DNA of 64,000 nt from Glandiceps talaboti (lineage: Eukaryota; Hemichordata; Enteropneusta; Spengelidae). Below the pieces are notes generated by a model. The model worked only from the letters and a program-made list of their open reading frames with translations, made no database searches and was not told the origin of the DNA. Position numbers and translations under genes: made by a program. The stretch lies in NCBI RefSeq assembly GCF_964340395.1, contig NC_135549.1, positions 1,453,501-1,517,500 on the forward strand, in the 5' to 3' direction. Each line of letters begins with the position of its first letter. Position 1 is the stretch's first letter. Positions 13,601 to 26,386 of the stretch are shown in pieces.

Positions 13601-16600
13601 ATGAAAGCCTAGAGCCTGTACATGTTGTTACTACTAAATTGTGAATCAGAAACTGTTGATGAAAAGTTGACGTTGGGGAATACTGCATTCCTTCTCCTGT
13701 CAAAAAATATTATTACATTTACTCTGTAATCAGAATGGCATGTAAAACAAAAACTAGGTGCAAGGGAATGAAATTACAAAACTTGCCCTTCATGACTGCT
13801 ACACTGTCAGTTTTCAAATTGCCTTGTACGCATATATATGAATAATAAAACAATGCTCAGAAGTAGTAAGCTATGGATGCCCAATCAATACGAGTACAGA
13901 GCTAAGGAAACCAAATCAAAATGTAACCACAAAGCTAGGGATACCAAACAAATTTCCCACCAGTCTAAGGATACCTAATCAAGATAACCACCATCCCAAG
14001 ACCCATCGGTCCATTGAATTAAATGAGAAACATTTAAAAGGAATTGTAAATTCAATTGAACAATTATTAACATGTTTCTCAAATGAATTGTAGTAATTTT
14101 AGCCTCCCAGATAATTTACATACATAATGTGTATAATTTTGTTTTCTTGAGTATTTTGGTCATTTCTATAGGCTCATTCTGTCTGTATTTTATATTTGCC
14201 TACAATCCTACATCATTAAAAATCATAATGTTGGTTGCGGAATGATTTCAATTGTAGCTTTGACATTATGAAATAGTACTATGAAATGTAAGAAGGAAAA
14301 GGAAAATACAGTTTTGGGCTTTTTGCCTAATTTTTTTTTTCCAGTATGTCTATTGTTGAGGAAAGAAGAAAGATATTCCTGAAATACTTATTTATCTGTC
14401 GGCCTAAAAGGCAGACATTATATCTCCTTATGGTGTTGTAGAGTTGCCCTCAGAGGAGAAACTATTTTTTCAACATTTTATTTTTCATCCACCTTGTAAG
14501 AGAGATTTTCAGCATGTGCACATATGGCCCCCTGCTGGAAATATTGCAAAATGATATGACAATTTAGCATGTAAGCGGGACTGAATTCTCTCCAGCCATC
14601 AACGTTATTAGTCTTCAATCTTGTATCAAATTTCATATATTTCTGTCCATCAAGAAGAGTACAAGCGAGAGACGAAACCAAAATTGCATGAAATATCACC
14701 CAAGGCAAAATAATCAATCTTTTCCAAAGTATTTTATCCAGAAAATTTACCGTACTTGTGAGAGTCTCTTATGAATTATTTGCAGCAGAGATAAGAAATA
14801 CTGATTACTCAAGTCCATCAGATGAGAATCTAGAACAAATTAAGGTCTGTTGGGGGTGTTCTTTGTCGCTAACTTAGCCAGACAAATCATCTTTCCATAC
14901 ACGACTGAATCATGCTACCAAGAAAGATGGTCCACAGAATGACAAAACCATGTATGAATAAGTAAAAAGAAACGTTTTAAAAGCAGAAACACAGTCCTGT
15001 TATGTCAGAACTCCCAAAATTGAAGTAAATGTACTCATCTGGCTTGTGGCAAACCAACTTGTATTCATGTTTTGAACTGTTTTCACAAGTAGTGTCTGGG
15101 GAACCAGATCAGTGGAAAAACATCTAGCTGGTGTTTTATATCAATGATCCTAGGGATGCGAGCTATGGCTCACTACAAAGCCAGCATACAATATGAGCTA
15201 TCTCTATCAGAGAAAACAAGCGCTCAGGATAGAGGAGAAATTCGCTAGCTTTTACAATCCTAGGATTATTCTTCCGCAGTGATATTTCATCCTACACTGT
15301 AATCTGTATTTCTAACGCTTCAAGTCATTGAAAGATGTATGTTACTTTAATGTAGGGTGGTGTAACTGAATCCATACCTGTGTAGTACATAGCCACTCAA
15401 TAACCCAACTGTCTCTCTTTCCTTCGGCTTCATTTTCTTTTACAAACGATAAACGTACTTGTATACCTGTGTAATGTTGTAGAGTCACAGGAACGAGAAA
15501 AGAAAAAAATATCAACTATTTATGAGGGTGTGAATTTTATGCTAGTAATTCTAGTAAAGACCCCAGTCAAAGAAATAAAAGTAGTATTTGGTGAAAATAT
15601 TAAAAGGTTGGATTAATGACACAAAAAACAGCTGTCACCTGTAGTTTGTGCTCAATTTTGGGTGCACATGTTTGCAAATGAAAAAATAATTTAGTAACCG
15701 TAGAAAAGGGGTTTTAATTGTGTAGTAGAAGTATGTTCAATTAAAATTGTCTGGAAACACAAATATGTCTGTTTTCAAGTTATTACTACTATATAAAGTG
15801 TGAATTGAAGGCATTTTATAATGGATGACGAAAAGAGATACAAATGGGAAATGAGAAGGAGGTACAAAGTGTAACCCGTGTTCCTTTTGTCCTAAATGTA
15901 CTTTTGTAGAAAAGATTGATAGTTGCTTTACTGTGCAAACCATCCAATTAGCCAAACTTGTTTCAAAAAAATTATGGAATAGATTGAATTATGAACACTT
16001 GCAAATTTGACACACATCATGTATAGAATTTAGTGGTGAAATGTAGTTAATGTGTAGATCAGGGAATGATCCATTGGAGTATGCCAAATACGATGGAAAA
16101 CGATTCCAGACCCTATAACTTGTCAGAGTACATTAAGATAAGCCATAAACAAGGCCATGCTAAGGCCTCAGGAACGTGCTGCTTGTCAAGTCATACTTTG
16201 AATTACGTCCCAATTGTGTTTGTTCCTCCTGTTTCAGATGACTGTGTGGTCTTGCAACCATCCAGAAAGACTACAAACACCGTGTTGGCTTCAGTTGAGT
16301 TGGCATGTATACCTGTGACATTAGAAATCACACACACAACTGAAAGACACACATGTTCATGTATTTCAGCCGAGGTTCTGTCATCACTTCCGTACTGTAG
16401 TGTACACAATTACCCGTACTGAAAATCATTTAGTAAATTCTCACAGCAGACATTTTGAGGTGTGAATTCAACATTTAGCTATGAAGTTATCATCAATTTT
16501 GTATAACCTACACTATGGAATAATATAATTGTACAAGTAATAACATTTTCTTTCCTGCATTTTTCACCAACTGAAACTTGAAAAGTGTTATGTAAGGAGA

Positions 16601-19600
16601 GTGTCCAGGGAAGAAAGAATGTTAACTCGGAATCTAAAATATCATATTTGGTATTAAAATTTCCAACATGCAGTGAATATATTTATGTTGGCAGACACAA
16701 TTTCATTGAAAGCCGGGAGGGATTTTTTTCTACAAATACTTTGTGTCACTTGTATACCATTGGTTCTTTGAATATTGTAAATGGGGAAAGCTTGGAGTGA
16801 GTAATTCTCAATAAAACGGGGAATTAAATTGGAGTGTCAAGCTCGATTTGAAGTAAATGTGATTTAAGAGGCCTGAAGGTTTACATGCTACAAGATCTGT
16901 ATATGAAGTAGAATAATTGGCTTCATTTTACTGAGTACTTTCTGTAATCTTCCAAGATGAGATTCAAGGGCTACTTTGCTTAACTTTCATCAGAGAATGA
17001 ATCAACTACATCAAATTGGCATAATGATACATCGTGGTGACAAAGATCACAGCCAAGAAAACATTACCTACAAAGTCAATTTCAATCCAAAGTGTAATAC
17101 GGAATTTAAATGTGGGAAGAGGAAGACAAATTGAAATTGTACGTGGAGAGAATTTCCTTGCCCCTTTTTTGCACCTCCAAGTACAACACAGTAGTAGAGT
17201 CAACATGCCAGTGGCGTGAAGTTTATAATTGACAACTCTGTTATCAAATCAGTGGAGTTGTCTGAAGACATAGAGAGATGCCACATCTGTATGTCATTAT
17301 CTTGATATTTTGTTGTTTAGAAGAGTTACATTAAAACAAGACAAAACAATAAATACCAAAAAGGTAGGGGGATAAGTGGCTAGTTTTAATAGCTCATTTG
17401 AATACACTCCACACCTACAGACGGACAAGTACACACATTTGGATGAATCTATAAGGAATGATAGCATGTAGATAAGTGACAAAAATATTAGCAAGTCTTG
17501 TGACTTGACGTGAGATCTCATATTTTATAACTGACAGGTAAAGATTTATAACTCGTCATGAATGGAAGACTCCAGCCTTGAATATTTAAAATAAACTTAT
17601 GACTCATCGACATTTCATTTATATTCATAATTTTAAAAATTATTTTCTAAATAAAATCCTAATTATTTTGGGATAAATTTACATGTTACTGTGTGGATTT
17701 TGTTTGTTTTCATATTTTATCAAGTAGATAGTAGCTAGTTTCAAAACTGATTTGATAACACGGAAACAGCCATTGTGTTATTTGGTAGCATATGTTGGTA
17801 TATTCATTCATGGAGAAAGAAAAATGTTGCTAAGCTTGATAAAAAAAAGAGGAAAGCTGGGTATCAAAAGGTATTCACATGTAACGACAGAGCTAAGCAT
17901 AACATTGAAAAATGATAACCATTTTCCCTGGCATGTCGTCGCTAAGCAACTAAAGTTGCAAAAATAGATGTGTCCTCATCAATGTGTCAAGGAAAAAAGA
18001 GAGTTTGTATTGAAAGCATTTTAATATATAGATTGAAAGGTTTCTTTGATGCAATGTATGGTTGTAGAATAACCTGGAAGTTACATTGCTTATGTATAAT
18101 AGCATCCCTTGCAACTAGTATGTTGTACAGAGTTGAAATATTGCATCCGTATAATAGCATCCCTTGCAACTTGTATGTTGTACAGAGTTGAAATATTGCA
18201 TCCGTATAATAGCATCCCTTGCAACTAGTATGTTGTACAGAGTTGAAATATTGCATATGTATGATAGCATCCCTTGCAACTAGTATGTTGTACAGAGTTG
18301 AAATATTGCATATGTATGATAGCATCCCTTCCAACTTGTATGTTGTACAGAGTTGAAATATTGCATCCATATAATAGCATCCCTTGCAACTAGTATGTTG
18401 TACAGCGTTGAAATATTGCATATGTATAATAGCATCCCTTGCAACTAGTATGTTGTACAGAGTTGAAATATTGCACATGTATGATAGCATCCCTTGCAAC
18501 TTGTATGTTGTACAGAGTTGAAATATTGCATATGTATGATAGCATCCCTTGCAACTAGTATGTTGTACAGAGTTGAAATATTGCATATGTATGATAGCAT
18601 CCCTTCCAACTTGTATGTTGTACAGAGTTGAAATATTGCATATGTATGATAGCATCCCTTGCAACTAGTATGTTGTACAGCGTTGAAATATTGCATATGT
18701 ATAATAGCATCCCTTGCAACTAGTATGTTGTACAGAGTTGAAATATTGCATATGTATGATAGCATCCCTTGCAACTAGTATATTGTACAGTGTTGAATTA
18801 TGACTAACAATGGCTAGCTTGCCCTTCAACTCAAGTCATGTGGAGATTTTCACTTCTAATCTGTCTAAATGATTTTTTTTTACTTTTTCTTCACTTCACA
18901 GGGATCTGAGCTACAATATTTTGAGTTCATTGAATGCTAGTATATTTGAAAATCTGAAGAGTTTAACAGAACTGTAAGTACTGAACACAATATTTATTAA
19001 GGAATAAAAAAAATAACATTTGGAAGCCACATATGTAGTGGTAGGGGTCTAAGCTGTGGAAATGGATCAAAAGAATGTTGAATGTTTTTGGAAAACCGAA
19101 CGAGAGGAATGTTTGCAGGCTGATATTTGATCCTCTCTCTTTTGTCATTTGATTTGTCCAAACCTGGGGTCTGGTTGTAGAGAAACCAGAGTATTTGTAT
19201 GCCCATGCATGTTTGGAGATATTTTCTATGTCTGTTTAACAAAGGTAGCAATGCCTTTCAAGTGGCCTGCATGTTGTGTGTTACATGACCAATGCTGACA
19301 TAGGTAAATTTGTCTAAGCATGCTCTTCAAAATCAACCACCTGTGGTCATTGTTAGGCCACAAAGACATTCTTACAACTGTTGACAAAATGGTCAAACTG
19401 ATGTTAGTAAGGATTGATCTAGCAAGCTAGGCAATATGTGTGTACATTTGAAATTCTTCTGTAATAAGTAAATAGTTATCTGGGATGATTGTGAGTAGCC
19501 TATGCTGTGGTGTAAATGGTTGACATGTAATGTATGTACATGTATGTTGTGTCATCTTGCAGGAAAGTGAACTGGAATTCCTTGACTACGATGCCAGACT

Positions 19601-22600
19601 TTGCTGGGAAGCTACGGAATCTGACTGTCCTCGAACTGTAAGTACTTGTTTTCCTGTCCAGAAGAATGAGTGTAATTTGTGTGATTTTCTAGAAGCAAGG
19701 CTTCATCAGAGTGTAGAAAATGCTAGAATGTATTACATACGCTTTACTGCCTGACACACTGGAGTGGAAATGTCAAGGGCAGGACAATTTTGATACTGTT
19801 TATTTTATGTAGTTTAACTCTCAAAGGTTGATAATGATATTTTATTCGTACTTCAGTTTTGCAGGACACACATTCATTAACAATATGATAGACTGCACTA
19901 TGACACTGATCATTCTGAAAATTAATCAAATGCAGGACAAATTAGCACTAAGTGTATAACACAAAATATTGATGGTAATACAGCTTTGAACCTGATGATT
20001 GATTTTTGAAAATTAATTTTGAGAGCTCTACAGATGTTAACACACATAGAGGCAAATCTTTTTGTTTGTATTATGTACAGTTTGACATTTCATGAAAATT
20101 GACACTTCACTTGAAGAAAAAACAACAAATTACTGCCAAAAATTGTCTAATTGTAGAAATAGTGGTATACAATAAATAAATTACTGTGTTATACTTGAAA
20201 TTAGAATCTTAAATATCACGTAACTTAACACACAAAGGTTCTTTTATCACCCTGATAAAATGAAACAAATCTCAAACAACCAAACTCTTTCATTCAGAAG
20301 GTTGAGCTCATGTCTGATTTTTCACATCTCTATCAAATTTGGTAGCATGTGTTATGAAAATAAATTTTGTGATCATGCTGTTGATACAAATATGAATTGA
20401 GGTACATTACAGCTGTACCGGATTATCAATCAAATTTGAAAACGATAAAAAGAAAACATAAAGGAAAGGGTTTGCCTGAAACCTCCCTCAAAGGACCTTT
20501 TAACCTTTTGACCTTTGTGGGAGGTAAATGTTTACGAGTTCATATGGATATTTATCAGGGATCTGTCTATTAGACTTATGTGATGACAGCTTGCTACAAA
20601 TATATGTGACTAAATAGATTGGATGAAGAGTACGAAATTGTTGAATTTGACACAATTCGTGCATTGGAGCTCTGTGCTAAATAGACATTCAATGTAGAGA
20701 TAACAACTCAAAAGATAGGCAGGCAGGAGTAAAAGATTTTTTCTTGCAGTGTACTTTGACATCATAGTTCTCCTAAAAATTGGATTGTTTTGTCAACATA
20801 GAAGTATAGCATTACATCAACGAATCAGCCGCCTCATGATTGGGCAATAAGTCGCGGCAATAAGTCACAGGCAGACACTCATTCAGAGTTGGCGATGACT
20901 GTGTTGTGTCTAATATCACAGCGGTGAAATTTAATGATTTTTTGGACACGATTCACAATTATTAGACACAGGGTATTTTGTGAACCTAGTCTGGTAGCAA
21001 TGTGCTGTTTGGAGACTTGGAAATGGAATGTACATGATGGAGATGTTGTTTGAATTTAGCCACATATGCATGTCATTATCCCGGGCAGAGCGGCTCCACA
21101 TAAATGTAAAAATAAACAATCGGCCAACCAGTAATGACCATTTTTTGGTGCAATAAGCACGAACGAAAGCTATGATTATCCATCCACCCATTATATTAGG
21201 TCTGGAACAATTTAGAAATGAATAAACCAGAAAATGACAAACTCTGACCTTCACTTTACAGGCTGATAAAATTTGTAATGGAGCGAGGTACATAGATGTG
21301 ATATAAAGCTTACCATGCCAAACTAAAAACCTATGGGGTGTGAAAAGTCTGTGCCTCTAGTATTAACAATGTATATCATGAATTACGGTGTTAGCACGAA
21401 CACTAAACAAGAAAGTAGTCGCCAACATGGTATATTTGTTCCAGTTGTCTAGATGAGCAAATAGCAGAGAATAAAAGGGTTTAAAAACTTCAAAACACAT
21501 GTTCCACTGGCTGCTCCATGTTACAAAGTACACATTCATTCCTGAATGGAGGTGTTTACTGGTGATGATGGAGTCGTTGTGATCTAGGAAACTCCATTTA
21601 TTTGTCTGCCAATCATAGACTGTTGAAAGCTGTGATGTATTCTATTGGAAAATAAGGAAAATAAAAGTAATTTATTTTGGGGCAAGATATCTGGGTGTGA
21701 GATGAAGAGATCTCTTATGGTACTAGAAGTAAGGGGTTAAGAGCATACAGTCCTTTCTTGTTGTGATAAGAATAGGGTAAACCGTAATGAACAGGTTAAG
21801 AAAGCAAGGTAAACTAACTAGAAAGTAGATGAGTGGACCAACAAAGGCGGCCATAATTCTCTAAATGTGAGGAGGTGTCAAAAGTACACATAATTAGAAA
21901 TGGTGTTTGCTGTGTCAATAGTGATGGGGGCCATCAGATGATTTCACTTAGTACAATCATGCAGCTGGATTCAAATGGCTTAATTGTTACCTCACAAAAA
22001 GGGATTTTCATTTTTTCAACAACAAAAATTTAAGAAGACAAAATGCATGAGGATTAGTGAAAATGGAGACATATTCTACTTAGTATAATTGCCATATTGT
22101 GAAAAAATGCTTGTTAGCCAAAAATGAAAAAACGAAGAAAAAAAATGTAGATTTTGGTTAAAGTTAATAGGTCCATTGGGGAAAGTTGTCAGATGCCAGA
22201 CAGCTAAGGTTGCCACATTTGCACCGTAGAATGATGGAAACATTACATGTCAAGTTAAAGGAGATGGAAAATTGTTAGCTTCAAACTATGTGTTCCTAGG
22301 GAATCCAAGAATTGATATATTACAATTCCCACAATAGGCATTATTACCTCAATTCTCCAGAGTCAGCCATTTTGTTTTTGTGCATTATTGAGGTCAGTGT
22401 TAACCAGCTTGTAGCGGGAGAGGTATATGTATATTTATAACTGGCAATTTCCCATGAAGGCATGTGCTCTAATGAATCTCTGTAATTTATAGTCCAAGTT
22501 TTGTTCAACACTGCTACATGTCTTAGCTGCTGTGCTGTCTTTATTAGCCTGTAAAATTTAAACACCATGGAATTCTTGGCTTGAAATTGAAGCTGCTTTG

Positions 22601-25600
22601 CTTTAGCCGTGGTTTGATTCTCAGGCAGTCAGTGTGCAATTGAACTCTGACGTCCGTGATGTCTAGTATTCAAAACCCATATGAGTCTACAAAATATGTA
22701 AAAGCTATCGATTAGTCATACCATAGCACTTTTCAATTTGTGCCAGCTTATATACATGAAATGGGGCAAATGGCGGTTGTGAGGTGAAGTGGTATGCCCG
22801 GACAGCTGTGTGAAGTCGTTGAAATACTTTTGTCCATACACGTCTCAATGTGGTGCTTGTTAGAGGCTCAGCCCCTTTTGATGTGACAAATTACTTCAGT
22901 GCTTTCAGCATTTGATGACTATCAGTATCAGAACTGTCACCCTCAATCAGCCTTGTTGCTCCCTAGCAATTTGTAAACACAGCGTAAAGATGGCTGGAAT
23001 TTTGTCCCTGCAGTGTTTAAGCTTGTGTATCTGTGTGCAAGTCACAGAAAATTACAAACATGAAATCTATGTGGATCTAAGGATCTCAGGATGTCATTTG
23101 TCGATATAAAGTGACAGGAAAATGAATAATACACATAGGAATGTTTAGTATAAAAACATTATCTCCTTTCTTGGGTTGCGTAGATTGAAACTAGGAATTT
23201 AAAAGCAATTTGAAGTAAAATTCTAATTTGATGTATATAAGGGAAGTGAATTTTGTGGAATTGTTGATTGTGGTCAGTCGGGAGTGTGAAGGGAACTGAT
23301 TATGTGAGTTGTTTGGCACTTCTAAGCATGACCGACTATTAGTACTATGACCTGATCCGAGCTAGGAGTTGTTGAAAGTCTGGAGTACCGTTGAAGATTA
23401 GCGAGCAACATACTGCACTGGCTTGTTGAGATGATACGTAGGCATAAATCACAGACTGAGATGTAATCAGATATTGGTGCTCACACAGGCTGATTGGCTG
23501 AGTGCCTGCTGAGCGGTAAAGGCCAAACACTGTCATTACATTACATTTTAACACATCTGAAAATCATTACTGTACCCAGCCAATTGCCATGACAGCACTG
23601 CGGTGTGGATACATTGATATAGCAAACATTTTATGATCCAGAAAAATAGGCAAGGGTGGTGATGAGATTTGAACTGTAGAGGGCAGTCTAACTTGAACTG
23701 ATTATACCAGACTGAAAGTATGAGAGCAACGCTTAAAAATTTGACATGTTGACTCCTTCCAAAAAAAAAAAGAAAAAGATACTGGTGCGATTTTTTCAGT
23801 AACTGATCGGTTTACGTTGACAACAGGTGTTATGTAGGTTTTGTCCTTACTAATTTAATCAGCCGTGGAAAGGATATGGGAAGCTTAGTGATATTTTTAG
23901 ACAATCTTTTACTTCTATTTTGTCTGGTACCCATAAGTTAAATGGTGCAGCAAATGTAGCAAGATAATTGAATTTGAAGCCTAATGAAGCAGGGGAAAAA
24001 CTCAAAGTGGTAAAAATCGGTTCCAAGGCCAGTTAAGTCATTAAGGTATCACAGAAACCAATAGGTTTGTTCACTGAAACAACCTGTTTTGTATTTGCCA
24101 TCTCCTTCAGAAAGGTTTGCATCAGGTATTTGTATAGCCAGCCAATATCATTATGTAAGGCAAGCCTGTAGGCTAAATCACTACATGTATGTATCCTTGT
24201 GTTTATTTGATCTCCTCTGGAATTCAGACAACCCAACATTTTCACTTTTTTGAAGAAAGTTATTCCGAGAGATTATTATACATTTATTGAAGTTAGTCAA
24301 CCAACAATTTTGTTTTCAATCAGCAATTCCATTGGACAAAACAAAACTTTTAAAGATTTAGTTTTGGGTGATGGAAGGTAAATTTATTTTGAGAGACTTT
24401 GTGATGTTGTTTGCAATATTGACCTGTGGTAGCGATGTCTTAATGGTGATATTAACGTGTTATCAGTATTATAACAAACTATGACCCAGGCAGGTGTTAT
24501 AAAGTGTTGTCTTTTGAAACCGACTGATAAGATAAGAGTAAAGGAGCTGATAATATTTAATGATGCAACAACAATAATAAGTACAGTTCAACTATTATAT
24601 GCTGTTCTTATCATAACTACTACTTACACCCATACCTCAAATAAAGTTCAAACCAGAAAGGACAAACAGATTTAAAAATTACATGTAGTGTCAGTAAAAA
24701 AAACCAAGTATTGTGTTCATAAGTAATGATATGTTTTCCTCAACCCAGATACACATAGATAGAAAAATGTATCAGTAGAAAACGATACATACCCAGATAC
24801 ACATAGATAGATAAATGTATCAGTAGAAAACGATAAATACAGATGTTTATGTACAAATAGTCTGAAGATGTTTTCAGTTTAATTTATTAGTTGTATTTTA
24901 TTAAAATATTACAGATGGTAATGTAATCGGTAAATTAGACTGTAAAAATTGAACATTTGGTGTGAAAAATGGGTATCTAAATATGTATAGTATTTAATGT
25001 CTCATTTATTGAGTGTCCTTCAACTGACTATATACGTCAGCAGGGGTTGATTTAGTAGTAGTGCAGAAATGACACTTACATGTATTATTTTCACAAATGA
25101 TGATAACCAAATTGCCTGCAACTTAATTTTGATGTTTTGTGCAAAACAAAATATCACTGATGTGTTATTTGTATGTTCATAAAAATGTTTGGTAATCTTT
25201 CTAATTATAGCTTATTTCATAAAGTTAAAAATATCCAACTTATTTGCGTCAACATTTTGTTCCTTTTGTGTCCAGAAAATTTCAAAAAGGACATGCTGGA
25301 AAGTTCATAGAATAATTTGGTAAAATTTTCAAATTTTGAAAATAAATTTGTAATCGAATGTGTAATGTGGTAAGTGTTATTTGATTTGATTTGACTTTGA
25401 TATTGATTTGTATTTTACAGGTCTCACAACACTATCACTGAAATTCCAAGCTCCTCACTTGAAGGTCTAACATCTCTGAAAACATTGGATCTGAGTTACA
25501 ACAAGATAACAGAATTGAGAGACACCTTTCCAATTGGTAACACATTACAAAATCTGTAAGTACACAATTACACCAGCATTTCTTTTCACCTTAACATAAA

Positions 25601-26287
25601 TACTGTTTTGGCCCCCTACCTTGACAGAAAACCGACCAATCAACAACCTGTTTTAATATGAATTCAAAAGATATGACCATCAATGCAGTGAAAGGAAACA
25701 TACGATTGGTAGTTGAACTGTTATGCAAGAGGCACTATCAGTTTACTGTTGATGGCCACTGCTTGTTTTCAAATGTTGTGGATAGATGACACAGTAAGCA
25801 TTTGTGTGTCCAACCCTCTGGCCATTTTCTCATTGACTGATAAAGCTAACACTAGAAATGACAAAGAGTATGTTTGTTTTTTGGCCCAATTGTGACGATA
25901 ATAGAAAATGGCGATTGGAAAGTGATAGCTATTACTGGTTGGTCGACACACCTTGGCTGCAAGCAAGGTGAATCCCTACCGCCATCGTTTTACATTCATT
26001 TCTTTATTTCTTTTATTTCTTTACTTTTTTTGCAGACTTTTAAACAACAATGAATTGACAGTTCTGGAATCTGGATGCTTCAACAATCTCGCTTCTTTAG
26101 AAACTCTGAATCTCAATAAGAATAGAATATCTGTATTACCAAAAGATAGTTTTGTAAACATGGAAAAACTGAAGTCATTGTGAGTATCATTCTGTTCTGT
26201 GCATTTGATTTCTCTCTGTTGGTATATAAAGAACTTTGTATGGTACAGTACAGTGAGGTGCGTCAGTCTGTATATGTGTAATCTGTG

Positions 26288-26386
<99 letters not shown>

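Larger units (their letters stand above)
2825..18901 (+). other. LRIG intron 2 (16 kb)
   Basis: A long phase-2 intron. It holds an AT dinucleotide tract near 2882-2922, a GATGAAAT-rich degenerate tract at about 12680-13450, and the 55-bp minisatellite at 18083-18799. A small hairpin with TATTGAGAA/TTCTCAATA arms lies near 11750-11780. I found no further exon with flanking splice sites and LRR coding. The rest is AT-rich unique-looking sequence in which I recognise nothing. Confidence 0.8.

Noticed and set aside
16066-16422. 118-codon plus-strand reading frame in intron 2
   Set aside because: No recognisable domain, composition like the surrounding non-coding DNA, and no supporting splice sites.
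17987-18664. 225-codon minus-strand reading frame with Cys/Tyr-rich repeats
   Set aside because: A by-product of the 55-bp minisatellite inside LRIG intron 2; no signal peptide, domain or splice structure.
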